Positions 6,745 through 14,413 of a stretch of 16,612 nt of DNA are shown piece by piece. Each line of letters begins with the position of its first letter. The stretch's first letter is position 1. Source of the DNA: JBGPRB01 sp964422155 (GTDB lineage Bacteria > Chloroflexota > Dehalococcoidia > Dehalococcoidales > RBG-16-60-22); assembly GCA_964422155.1 (NCBI GenBank), contig CAYQZZ010000046.1:1-16612 (forward strand), in the 5' to 3' direction. The notes under the pieces are model-generated. The model did not search any database. It was given only the letters and a program-made list of their open reading frames with translations, and was not told the origin of the DNA. A program made the translations under genes and the position numbers.

Positions 6745-6832
6745 ACCGCTCGTGGTGAGCCTGTCGAACCACGAGGTCTCACCCTTCGACGAGCTCACTT
6801 CGTGGTGACTCAGTGGAACCAGGGTGAGCGGT
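6745..6832. repeat. 88-bp palindromic repeat element
   Basis: The element is bounded by ACCGCTC (6745-6751) and GAGCGGT (6826-6832). Inside, CTCGTGGT and ACCACGAG form an 8-bp stem, and CACCCT faces AGGGTG. The text CTCGTGGTGAGCCTGTCGAA is a form I associate with dispersed repeats of uncultured Chloroflexota; that is recall, not a search. It fills most of the gap between copy 2 and the SDR and encodes nothing credible. Confidence 0.65.
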
Positions 6833-6870
6833 AATCTACGCCCCTTTTTCCTTAATGATAACAATCTTCT

Positions 6871-8550
6871 TTAATACTTGGCATAGGTGGGCACTACGTT
6901 CTTGTACTTGGCCACCAGCTTGTCCCAGTTCTTCGGCAGCTCTATCTTCTGAATTTCCTTCCTGCCGGGGGTAGCCCCGCCGCCGACGATGTGGGCGATG
7001 AAAGCGCCCGGACCGCCGCCGACAATCACCCGGATTAACCCGGGGTCTCTTATCAGGGGTATCTTGTCACCTTCCTTGGGCATCGGGCCGGGCGGCGCTC
7101 CCGGCGGCCGGGGTCCACCCATCCCCGCCGCCATTACCCGGGACATGGGCACAAGCTTGTTATCCGCGATGTATTTTTTTACTTTTTCCTTGGTAAAGCC
7201 TTCCCGGGCCAGGTTTTTAGCGTGGGGAGGAGTGAAAACCAGCGTATAACGCATACCGCGGGGTATATTATCCACTACGGAACGCAGTATGCCATGAGCA
7301 TCGGCGCTATAAGGCCAGTGCTGCAAATAGGTCTGGGGGAAGGCAAGAGATATCGTGCTATCTTCTTTTTTAAAGCCGTGCTCGACATGCAGCGGCTCCC
7401 AGGGGCTATCCTCCTCGTTTTCGGCAATGACCATGCTGTATTTCATGGGATTGCCCATGACGCCCATGTCTTCTATACCTTTACGCACCCCGCCGATGTT
7501 CTTTATTATCAGTCCCATGGCGCGCCCGATGGCGGCATTGGCGATATTGCCCGGACTGAAAGCGCCGGAGCTGTTGTTGACATTTATCTGATTGCGCATG
7601 GGGCCATTGATAATCCAGAACGGCGCCCACGAGCCCGTACTGAAGCCGAAGGTGGTATAGCCCATGAAACCCGGCTCCGATTCCAGCAGGTCTATGGTTC
7701 CGGCTATCAAGACCGGCAGGTAGGTCGGCAGAGCGCCAGCCATGACGGCATTGATGGCAATCTTCTCTACGGTAGCCTTGCCCAACCGGGACTGTAGTTT
7801 ACCCAGTAAATGGTCGGGCGGCAGGTCGGTGCCCGTGAGCATTTCAGCAACGGCCTCTTCGGTGGGCGGTATGATGGGGAGGCCGTCGGTCCAGCCCCTC
7901 TGGTAGAAAAAGCGGTTGACTTCTTCCAGGCTGCCCTTAAAGATAATCCTGGCGGGTTTTTCCGCTTCCTTAGGTTTAGGAGACTTTTCCTCGGCGGTCA
8001 GGGGCTTTGTCAGCGCGGCGATAATCGCATCCAGAGCTCCGTCAACCCCGGCTTCGATATCCTCCATGATACTGGCTTCACACGGGACGGCTGTCGGTAC
8101 GACCCTTAATACCGGCATTCCCTTGCCCCGGGAGGCTGATTCGGCGTCATTGGCGAAACCCTTGTTCACCAGAACAGCGATTGGCTTTTTTCTGTCCTCA
8201 ATGGATATGGCATCGTACACAAGGTACTTGGTACAAGCCCCTCAGTCGCCATATGCGGCGATAACCGCGTCCACCTCCTTGAGCCAGTCTTCAAATTGCC
8301 CTTTTACATCCTGCTCAACGATGGCTTCGTTCGCCCTCATATTAAAGAACGAGGTAAACGTAGCCGTGGGGTACCTTTTCTTTAATCTATCCTCAACCAC
8401 TTTCAGGGTCGGCTCGGCGGCACGTTTACCGTTACGGTATAAGCCGATTTTTTTACCCGCCAGAGCAGTTACCCTAGTATTAATTCCCCTCGAAGGTATG
8501 GGGTCAGCTTCAGCCCAGGGACCGAGTACTTCATACACATTAGCTGCCAC
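6871..8550 (-). CDS. UGSC-family selenoprotein, copy 2 (TGA 8242-8244 read as Sec)
   Basis: The frame from GTG 8550 (GGAGAG about six bases upstream) meets TGA at 8242-8244 and continues to the stop at 6871. With Sec the product is 559 residues, the same length as copy 1, with Sec103-Gly-Ala-Cys106. The N domain has PWAEADPIP, GKKIGLY and DAVIAAYGD before Sec and KYLVYDAI after it. The C-terminal domain shares RGWTDGLPIIPPT (218-230) and NIANAAIGRAMGL with copy 1. It differs near the C terminus, where it has a Gly/Pro-rich insertion (GPRPPGAPPGP) and a GGGPGAFIAHIVGGG stretch. Both copies end in a K-Y-K-x-V-P-x-Y-x-x-Y pattern. This is the first gene behind promoter 8614-8643 and is upstream of the SDR and copy 1. 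An unrelated role is possible, since the C domain has no known function that I can name. Confidence 0.85.
8209..8244 (-). promoter_or_regulatory. Sec codon and SECIS-like hairpin, copy 2
   Basis: The UGA is 8242-8244. The mRNA can form GUAC (8234-8231) with GUAC (8218-8215), a bulged U (8219), CAAG (8230-8227) with CUUG (8223-8220) and loop UAC. Below it GGC (8239-8237) pairs with GCC (8211-8209), with one U-U mismatch. The sequence is nearly identical to copy 1, with only two differences from the TGA to base 8208. Confidence 0.6.
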
Positions 8551-8613
8551 GGGAAACTCTCCTTTCTTGAACTCATTGAAAATAGATATAAATTTTCGAT
8601 ACGGTTTCCGCTG

Positions 8614-8643
8614 AGTTTAACACCATTTTTTACAGTCTGTCAA
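8614..8643 (-). promoter_or_regulatory. Promoter for the selenoprotein-SDR cassette
   Basis: On the minus strand a perfect TTGACA (8638-8643) is followed after 18 bases by TAAACT (8614-8619), or after 17 by TTAAAC. It would give a leader of about 55 bases before the GTG at 8550. Confidence 0.65.
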
Positions 8644-8822
8644 ACGTCCCGACAGTCTAAATCCCGGCAAGGAATTCTCAGCAGACATCCTGCTATAATA
8701 ATCCCGGTATCTTCGCCAGTACAATATGTAGTGTTGTCACCCGTCATGTAAAATCAAAAAACTATTTATGTTATTCTGGAATCGCGCCCACGGGGTCATC
8801 TTATGATAACCTGAGAGGGCGA

Positions 8823-8851
8823 TTGACATACATTAAAATTCGTGCTAAACT
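8823..8851 (+). promoter_or_regulatory. Promoter for the Dpp-type ABC operon
   Basis: A perfect TTGACA (8823-8828) and TAAACT (8846-8851) are 17 bases apart. It predicts a start near 8858 and a leader of about 237 bases before the permease gene. The element pair matches the divergent selenoprotein promoter. Confidence 0.65.
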
Positions 8852-9094
8852 CTCCCAAATCGTATTTATTAAGAGTTAACCCCGGAGGACTCATCTATAT
8901 AGCACCATAAAGACGATGACGAACAGCTCTCACACCAACTTTAGATGCCTGAGCCAGAAAATGAGCAGTTTTTTAAATACATGCTCGTAGTATCTTAAGT
9001 TTGAGACACGCACAGGAACGATAACTGATAAATATTCTATGGTGTAAAATGTGCCTGTTTTGGTGAGTTTAACGCTAGTTAAGGGAGAGCAAAC

Positions 9095-10063
9095 ATGACG
9101 GCCTATATTATTCGTCGGGCAATAATTGGAGTTATCATACTCCTCCTTGTCACCATGATGGTGTTCCTATTCGTACGCCTGCTGCCCGGAGACCCTTTGA
9201 TGGTATTTATGGGCAACTTAAGAGGGAGTGCACAAGTAAGCACTATGGGTCCTGAAGAGCATGATAGATTAATGCATGAATATGGATTGGACAGGTCTTT
9301 ACCTGTGCAGTATTGGGATTGGATAACCGACGTTTTCCAAGGTAAACTGGGTAAATCCATCGGAATTGGGCAGGATGTCGGAGCGCTTATTGCGGAACGC
9401 CTTCCACGGACAGCTTATATCGGCTTTATTCTCTTTGTCATAACCACATTTGGGGGTATTTTATTCGGCATTTACTGCGCCTTAAGGCGGGGTAGCTGGC
9501 TGGATAATACCATTACCACAATCGCCAACATAGGGATGACCGTGCCAACTTTCTGGTTTGGTATCCTGCTAATTTATATATTTAGTTATAAGCTGGGCTG
9601 GTTTCCTTTCTTCGGATGGGTTAATCCCTTCGAGGACTTCTGGGATAATATCAGACATATAATATTACCGGTTGCATCCGTGGCATTAGGCGGTATCGCA
9701 GGTATGGCCCGCCTGACCCGCTCCTGCATGCTCGAGGTCATGCGGGCGGACTACGTTCGTACCGCCTGGGCCAAAGGCTTACGCGAGAGGGTAATCGTCA
9801 TCAGGCATCAGATAAAAAATGCCATGATTCCGGTAGTTACCGTTCTCGGCGGCACTGTAGGTGCCATCCTGGGCGGTTCAGTGTTCATCGAAACAGTGTT
9901 CAGTATACCGGGCATGGGCAGATTGATGACCACAGCGATTTTCGATTATGACTACCAGATTGTCCAGGCAGCCACTCTTATATTCGGCGGTATCGTCATC
10001 TTTTCCAATTTAATAGTTGATATTGCCTGGGGCTGGCTGGACCCCAGGATCAGATACGCATGA
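9095..10063 (+). CDS. dppB: Peptide-type ABC transporter permease (DppB/OppB)
   Basis: This is the first membrane subunit of an oligopeptide/dipeptide-type importer; it forms half of the channel that takes solute from the binding protein. The 322 residues have the usual N-terminal membrane span (about 9-30) followed by RLLPGDP (28-34), the family hallmark. Further spans lie near 107-130, 143-166, 186-205, 248-268 and 290-312. The EAA loop that contacts the ATPase is MRADYVRTAWAKG (216-228) through RHQIKNAMIPVVT (237-249). The ATG at 9095 is preceded by GGGAGAG. The stop TGA is part of the ribosome-binding site for the next permease gene. The solute may be a peptide, but family members also take sugars, nickel or other small molecules. 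Confidence 0.95.
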   Translation: MTAYIIRRAIIGVIILLLVTMMVFLFVRLLPGDPLMVFMGNLRGSAQVSTMGPEEHDRLMHEYGLDRSLPVQYWDWITDVFQGKLGKSIGIGQDVGALIAERLPRTAYIGFILFVITTFGGILFGIYCALRRGSWLDNTITTIANIGMTVPTFWFGILLIYIFSYKLGWFPFFGWVNPFEDFWDNIRHIILPVASVALGGIAGMARLTRSCMLEVMRADYVRTAWAKGLRERVIVIRHQIKNAMIPVVTVLGGTVGAILGGSVFIETVFSIPGMGRLMTTAIFDYDYQIVQAATLIFGGIVIFSNLIVDIAWGWLDPRIRYA

Positions 10064-10073
10064 GGAGGCCAGT

Positions 10074-10988
10074 ATGCCGGATAAAGCAATAGTCACACCC
10101 CCGAGTCTTGATGCTATGGGCATAACGGCCGCGCCCCCGCGCCGCAGCGAGTGGAAGAGGTTCGCGAGAGTATTCTTCGGGCGCAGGCTTTATTTGATAG
10201 GTTTTATTATCGCAGTAATCATCATTCTTACCGCTATTTTTGCTCCACTATTAGCACCCTACGACCCGATACAAAATGAATTACGCGGCAAGTTACAATC
10301 ACCCTCCTGGGAGCACTGGCTGGGTACCGACCAGCTTGGCCGGGATATCCTTAGCCGCATCATTTACGGGACCCGTATTTCTCTGGAAATAGCTTTTGCC
10401 GCGATATTTTCTTCAGCGATAATAGGCATACTCATGGGCCTGGCGGCAGCGCACTTCGGTGGCTGGGTATTTACGCTTATCATGAGAGTGACCGATGCGT
10501 TGATGGCTTTACCCGGTATTATCCTGGTGCTGCTTATCGCCGGTCTGGGCGGAAGGGGCATCCCGGTAGTGATTTTTGCCCTTGGCTTCGGCGGTATCGC
10601 CGGCATGTGCCGTATGATGTGCGGCCAGGCGTTAAGCGTCAAACAGAATGATTATGTCTTGGCAGGGCGGGCTATCGGCATGAGCAACTGGCGCATCATG
10701 TTGACACAAATCTTCCCTAATGCCTTCCCCCCCTTAATCGTAGGTCTAACGATGGGTATAGGCGGCGTCGTCCTGGGCGAAGCGGGTTTGAGCTTCCTGG
10801 GCATCGGCGTCCCGGCTCCTAATCCTTCCTGGGGAGGCATGGTAATGGACGGTCAAAGGTTCCTGTTGGATAATCCGCTGCTTTCTCTTGCCCCCGGTGT
10901 AGCCATCATGCTGCTGGTGTTCGGTTTTAACATGGTCGGCGATGGTATCAGAGATGCCATCGACCCGAAGCTAAGGGGCGTGTTATAA
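10074..10988 (+). CDS. dppC: Peptide-type ABC transporter permease (DppC/OppC)
   Basis: This second channel subunit pairs with the DppB-like protein. The start at ATG 10074 follows GAGGAGG, which overlaps the dppB stop; a frame extending back to 10017 lies inside dppB and is not used. The 304-residue protein has a cytoplasmic N tail, a first span at 40-62, the hallmark LGTDQLGRDILSRIIYGTR (83-101), further spans near 104-126, 140-157, 162-180 and 270-290, and an EAA loop ending PNAFPPLIV (215-223). The C-terminal PSWGGMV (251-257) is also typical. Ten bases separate it from dppB, so translation is probably coupled. Confidence 0.95.
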   Translation: MPDKAIVTPPSLDAMGITAAPPRRSEWKRFARVFFGRRLYLIGFIIAVIIILTAIFAPLLAPYDPIQNELRGKLQSPSWEHWLGTDQLGRDILSRIIYGTRISLEIAFAAIFSSAIIGILMGLAAAHFGGWVFTLIMRVTDALMALPGIILVLLIAGLGGRGIPVVIFALGFGGIAGMCRMMCGQALSVKQNDYVLAGRAIGMSNWRIMLTQIFPNAFPPLIVGLTMGIGGVVLGEAGLSFLGIGVPAPNPSWGGMVMDGQRFLLDNPLLSLAPGVAIMLLVFGFNMVGDGIRDAIDPKLRGVL

Positions 10989-11022
10989 AAAATGCTGCCC
11001 CATTAAAACAGAGGATGGTAAT

Positions 11023-12009
11023 ATGGCAAGCTTATTGGATGTAGAAAACCTCAAGACCTACTTTAAAACCGAATACGGCCTTGTTAAGGCTGCTGACGGC
11101 GTTTCTTTCAATGTCAACCAGGGCGAGATTATCGGGCTGGTGGGAGAAAGCGGCTGCGGCAAGTCTGTTAGTATCCTTTCCTTAATGCAGCTGATACAAT
11201 CGCCGGGCGAAATAATAGATGGCAAAATTATGCTCGATGGCCAGGACTTGCGGAAATACAAGTCAAACGGCCCGGAAATGAGAGCCATCCGTGGCGGTAA
11301 AATGACGATGATTTTCCAGGAGCCGATGACCTCGCTGAACCCGGTGTTAACCATTTGCCGTCAAATAACCGAGTCCCTGGAATTACACCTCAATATGGAC
11401 AGGCTAGCCGCCCGGGGAAGAGCTATCGAACTGCTCAAGATGGTGGGCGTGCCGGATGCGGCCACCCGGATTGATGATTACCCCCACCAGTTCAGCGGCG
11501 GTATGCGGCAGCGGGTGATGATTGCCATGGCGTTGTCCTGCAATCCCATGATTATCTTTGCCGATGAGCCAACGACGGCAGTGGATGTAACCACACAGGC
11601 GCAGCTCCTAGAGCTGATGAAGGATCTTGTCACCCGACAAAATACGGCCTTGGTTATCGTTACTCATAATTTAGGAGTGGTCGCCAGGTACGCACAGAGA
11701 ATTTATGTAATGTATGCCGGCCGCATTATTGAGTCCGGCCTTTCTGAAGATATATTCGGTCATCCGCGCCATCCTTATACCATCGGACTACTGCACAGCG
11801 TACCCAGGCTGGGTGAGAGACACGGTACCAGAAAACTGATACCGATTGATGGTATGCCGCCTGACCTTATCGATATGCCTCCAACCTGCGCCTTTCTCCC
11901 CAGATGTACCTATAAAGTCGAAAGATGCCAGAAGGAACCCTGGCCGGCGCTCCGTGCTGTGGGTGACCAGCATTATATATCATGCTACGTTGATATACGG
12001 GAGAAGTAA
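11023..12009 (+). CDS. dppD: Peptide-type ABC transporter ATPase (DppD/OppD)
   Basis: This is one of two ATPases that power the importer. All motifs are in place over 328 residues: Walker A GESGCGKS (41-48), Q-loop Gln99 in FQEPMTSLNP, signature FSGGM (157-161), Walker B IIFADE (177-182) and switch His215. Walker B continues TTAVDVT, where most relatives have TTALDVT, a conservative change. The C-terminal extension has the four-cysteine pattern of this family (Cys289, 295, 302 and 321 around FLPRC), which can hold an iron-sulfur cluster in studied members. A GAGGATGG site precedes the ATG. The stop overlaps the next start by one base (TAATG). Confidence 0.95.
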   Translation: MASLLDVENLKTYFKTEYGLVKAADGVSFNVNQGEIIGLVGESGCGKSVSILSLMQLIQSPGEIIDGKIMLDGQDLRKYKSNGPEMRAIRGGKMTMIFQEPMTSLNPVLTICRQITESLELHLNMDRLAARGRAIELLKMVGVPDAATRIDDYPHQFSGGMRQRVMIAMALSCNPMIIFADEPTTAVDVTTQAQLLELMKDLVTRQNTALVIVTHNLGVVARYAQRIYVMYAGRIIESGLSEDIFGHPRHPYTIGLLHSVPRLGERHGTRKLIPIDGMPPDLIDMPPTCAFLPRCTYKVERCQKEPWPALRAVGDQHYISCYVDIREK

Positions 12010-12992
12010 TGAACGCACCACAGAATAACCTAATGGTAGAAGTAAAGAATCTTAAAATGTATTTCCCTATCACCAGAGGGCTCTTACGGCACCACGTTGC
12101 CGATGTGAAAGCCGTGGACGATATCAGTTTCGAGATAAAGAAACATGAGACTCTCGGTCTGGTGGGAGAAAGCGGGTGCGGAAAAACCACCACCGGCCGC
12201 TGCATCCTTCGCCTGTACAATCCCACATCCGGGAATATCTTTTTTGCCGGGAACGATATCTCCACGATACCGGAACGCAAAGTCAAACCACTTCGCTCAC
12301 AGATGGGTGCGATTTTTCAAGACCCATTTGGCTCTCTCAACCCCCGGCAGACCGCCGGCAGTATCGTGGGGGACCCTTTAAAAGTGCATAACATGGCTAC
12401 CGGAATTGAACTTGAAAACAGAGTAATGGAGCTTTTCCGGCTCGTCGGGCTTGACCCCAGCATGAGGGACCGCGTTCCTCACGAGTTCAGCGGCGGTCAG
12501 CGGCAGCGCATTGGCATAGCGCGTGCCCTGGCCTGCAGTCCGGCACTGGTTATCTGTGACGAACCTATTTCAGCTCTGGACGTATCAATCCAGGCTCAGA
12601 TAATCAACCTGCTTGAGGAACTGCAGGGGAGACTGGGCCTGACCTATCTCTTTATCGCCCACGACCTCGCCGTAGTGCAGCACATCAGCGACCGCGTGGC
12701 TGTGATGTACCTGGGGCGCATTATGGAACTAACCACTTCGGAAGAGCTTTACGAAAACCCTCTGCATCCTTACACCAGAGCTTTACTTTCGGCGATACCG
12801 ATACCTGACCCCATTGCGGAAAAGACCCGTATGCGCATAGTTTTGAAGGGGGAGGTGCCCAGCCCCGTCAACCCGCCGCCAGGGTGTCATTTCCACCCGC
12901 GCTGCTCCATGGCTATTCCGGAATGCAGCGCCGCCAGGCCGCCTTTGCGGGATATAGGAAACGGGCATTTCGTAGCCTGTATCAGGGTTTAA
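12009..12992 (+). CDS. dppF: Peptide-type ABC transporter ATPase (DppF/OppF)
   Basis: This is the second ATPase of the importer, 327 residues. Walker A GESGCGKT (53-60), Q-loop Gln104 in FQDPFGSLNP, signature FSGGQ (160-164), Walker B LVICDE (180-185), D-loop SALD (188-191) and His218 are intact. The C-terminal oligopeptide-transporter extension carries Cys293, 299, 306 and 324 (HPRC type), as in DppD. Its ATG shares one base with the dppD stop, giving tight coupling. The binding protein that would complete the system is not in this operon; a candidate is the convergent gene at 14414-16159. Confidence 0.95.
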   Translation: MNAPQNNLMVEVKNLKMYFPITRGLLRHHVADVKAVDDISFEIKKHETLGLVGESGCGKTTTGRCILRLYNPTSGNIFFAGNDISTIPERKVKPLRSQMGAIFQDPFGSLNPRQTAGSIVGDPLKVHNMATGIELENRVMELFRLVGLDPSMRDRVPHEFSGGQRQRIGIARALACSPALVICDEPISALDVSIQAQIINLLEELQGRLGLTYLFIAHDLAVVQHISDRVAVMYLGRIMELTTSEELYENPLHPYTRALLSAIPIPDPIAEKTRMRIVLKGEVPSPVNPPPGCHFHPRCSMAIPECSAARPPLRDIGNGHFVACIRV

Positions 12993-13082
12993 CACTAATC
13001 AATCGAACCATCGGATACCATCTTTTTTATTATGGAATGATGTCGAGAAATAGACCAAAAAAATTAAAACGAGGAGGTCGCC

Positions 13083-14177
13083 ATGAAAGCAGCAATCTGT
13101 TATGAAGCTGGTAAACCGCTGGTTATAGAAGAGGTAGACCTGGACAAGCCGGAGAAAGGGGAGGTAAAAGTCCGCGTCGGTGCGGTGGCCGTCTGCCACA
13201 GCGACCTTCACGCTGTTAAAGGAGAGCTGCCCGGCAAGCTGCCCGGTATAGCGGGACACGAAGTGGCCGGCTACGTCGAAGAGATAGGGGAAGGCGTCAC
13301 ACAGGTAGCCGTCGGCGACCACGTTGTAGCGTCAGCCGTGAGCGCCGGCTGCGGGCACTGCTACTACTGCAACATCGGGCTCCGCCACATGTGCACGGGC
13401 ATAGATATGAGAGCCATGATGGCCAAGGGTGGGCATCACATCAACAAGAAAGGGGTGCGCCTGGGGACGATGTCCGGACCGGTCGGCGGATTTGCCGAGT
13501 ACACCGTGGTCTCTCAATACAACCTGGCTAAAATACCCAATGATTTGCCGATGGACCGCGCCTGCCTCCTGGCCTGCGGCGTCATAACCGGTTTCGGGGC
13601 GGTGCATAACCGCGCTCAGGTGAAACCAATGAGCAGCGTTATAGACATAGGAGTCGGGGGCGTGGGCATGAATATTATCCAGGCGGCGGTACACGCCGGA
13701 GCCTATCCTATTATCGCTGTGGATATCCGCGATGATAAGCTGGAGATGTCCCGGAAGTTCGGGGCGACACATACCGTCAACACCGCCAAAGAAAAAGACC
13801 CCGCCGATGCCGTGCGGAAAATGACCAACGGCAGAGGGGCGGACTACGGCTTCCTGACGGTGGGGAGCATGGAAGCCCTGCGCACTGGTTTTAACATGCT
13901 GGGCCGGCGGGGAATGATGGTGGTCATCGGGATTGCCATGGGCAAACTGGATGCCTTCACCGCTGGAGAGTTCATCGGCAGTGAGAAAATCCTTACCGGT
14001 TCCATGATGGGCTCGACCCGACTGGATATAGACGTTGCCCGCTATGTCGAGCTTTACAAGGCGGGGCAGCTAAAACTGGACGAGCTTATCGCCGGCCACT
14101 TCCCGCTGGAAAAGATTAACGATGCGATAAAGTCACTTGAGGGTGGGGCGGTGCTGCGCAATATCATCATGTTCTAA
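13083..14177 (+). CDS. Zinc-dependent alcohol dehydrogenase family protein
   Basis: This medium-chain dehydrogenase of 364 residues oxidises an alcohol with NAD. The catalytic zinc ligands are visible as Cys38 (VCHSD), His59/Glu60 (GHE) and Cys165 (ACGVITG). The structural zinc site is complete with Cys90, 93, 96 and 104 (CGHCYYC...C). The Rossmann motif is GVGGVG (190-195), and Asp214 after the next strand indicates NAD rather than NADP. Substrate cannot be told from sequence; close-looking groups act on primary alcohols, cyclic hydroxyacyl-CoA compounds or thiol adducts of formaldehyde. ATG 13083 follows GAGGAGG. A 90-base gap without a visible terminator separates it from dppF, so it may be the fifth gene of the operon. 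It is tail to tail with the binding-protein gene. Confidence 0.92.
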   Translation: MKAAICYEAGKPLVIEEVDLDKPEKGEVKVRVGAVAVCHSDLHAVKGELPGKLPGIAGHEVAGYVEEIGEGVTQVAVGDHVVASAVSAGCGHCYYCNIGLRHMCTGIDMRAMMAKGGHHINKKGVRLGTMSGPVGGFAEYTVVSQYNLAKIPNDLPMDRACLLACGVITGFGAVHNRAQVKPMSSVIDIGVGGVGMNIIQAAVHAGAYPIIAVDIRDDKLEMSRKFGATHTVNTAKEKDPADAVRKMTNGRGADYGFLTVGSMEALRTGFNMLGRRGMMVVIGIAMGKLDAFTAGEFIGSEKILTGSMMGSTRLDIDVARYVELYKAGQLKLDELIAGHFPLEKINDAIKSLEGGAVLRNIIMF

Positions 14178-14214
14178 CGTGGCGTTTCTAACGCTCCGTG
14201 AACTCACTGACCGG

Positions 14215-14319
14215 TGTCATTCTGACCCCGATGTAATCGGGGGAAGAATCCGCATCCTTTGATGTGGACAACGGATTCTTCAGCCATCCCGATTATGTCG
14301 GGACTCCTTCAGAATGACA
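14215..14319. repeat. 105-bp nested palindromic element (MITE/REP-like)
   Basis: Outer arms TGTCATTCTGA (14215-14225) and TCAGAATGACA (14309-14319) are perfect inverted repeats. Within them GAAGAATCCG (14243-14252) faces CGGATTCTTC (14272-14281). Small hairpins CCCGAT-gta-ATCGGG (14227-14241) and CCCGA-ttatg-TCGGG (14288-14302) lie inside. It encodes nothing and sits between convergent genes. It looks like a non-autonomous mobile repeat. Confidence 0.7.
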
Positions 14320-14332
14320 TTTTCGGACAGAG

Positions 14333-14373
14333 CTAAAAACAATGCGGGTCGTGGTTCTTACCACGACCCGCAT
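14333..14373 (-). terminator. Intrinsic terminator of the substrate-binding protein gene
   Basis: A perfect 13-bp stem, ATGCGGGTCGTGG (14342-14354) with CCACGACCCGCAT (14361-14373), closes a 6-base loop. On the minus strand it is followed by TTGTTTTTA. It begins 40 bases after the stop of the 14414-16159 gene. In the plus direction there is only a weak T-rich tail, so it may also slow transcription from the dehydrogenase. Confidence 0.85.
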
Positions 14374-14413
14374 CTCCTATCTTCGGCCCATTCAGCCGCT
14401 TTATCTGAAGGTC

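Larger units (their letters stand above)
8551..9094. other. Divergent intergenic region, 544 bases
   Basis: This region separates the minus-strand selenoprotein cassette from the plus-strand ABC operon. It holds one promoter facing each way (8614-8643 and 8823-8851) and long AT-rich leaders. I see no convincing gene, tRNA or riboswitch in it. The 237-base leader of the ABC operon contains TGAGCAGTTTTTTAAA near 8962-8977, which is T-rich but lacks a clean stem. Confidence 0.6.

Noticed and set aside
6708..6782. 25-residue N-terminal extension of the SDR
   Set aside because: It is coded by the palindromic repeat. A good SD and family-typical start exist at 6707.
6871..8220. A separate 449-residue gene starting at GTG 8220
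   Set aside because: Same reasons as for the other copy. The GTG lies inside the conserved segment right after the Sec codon.
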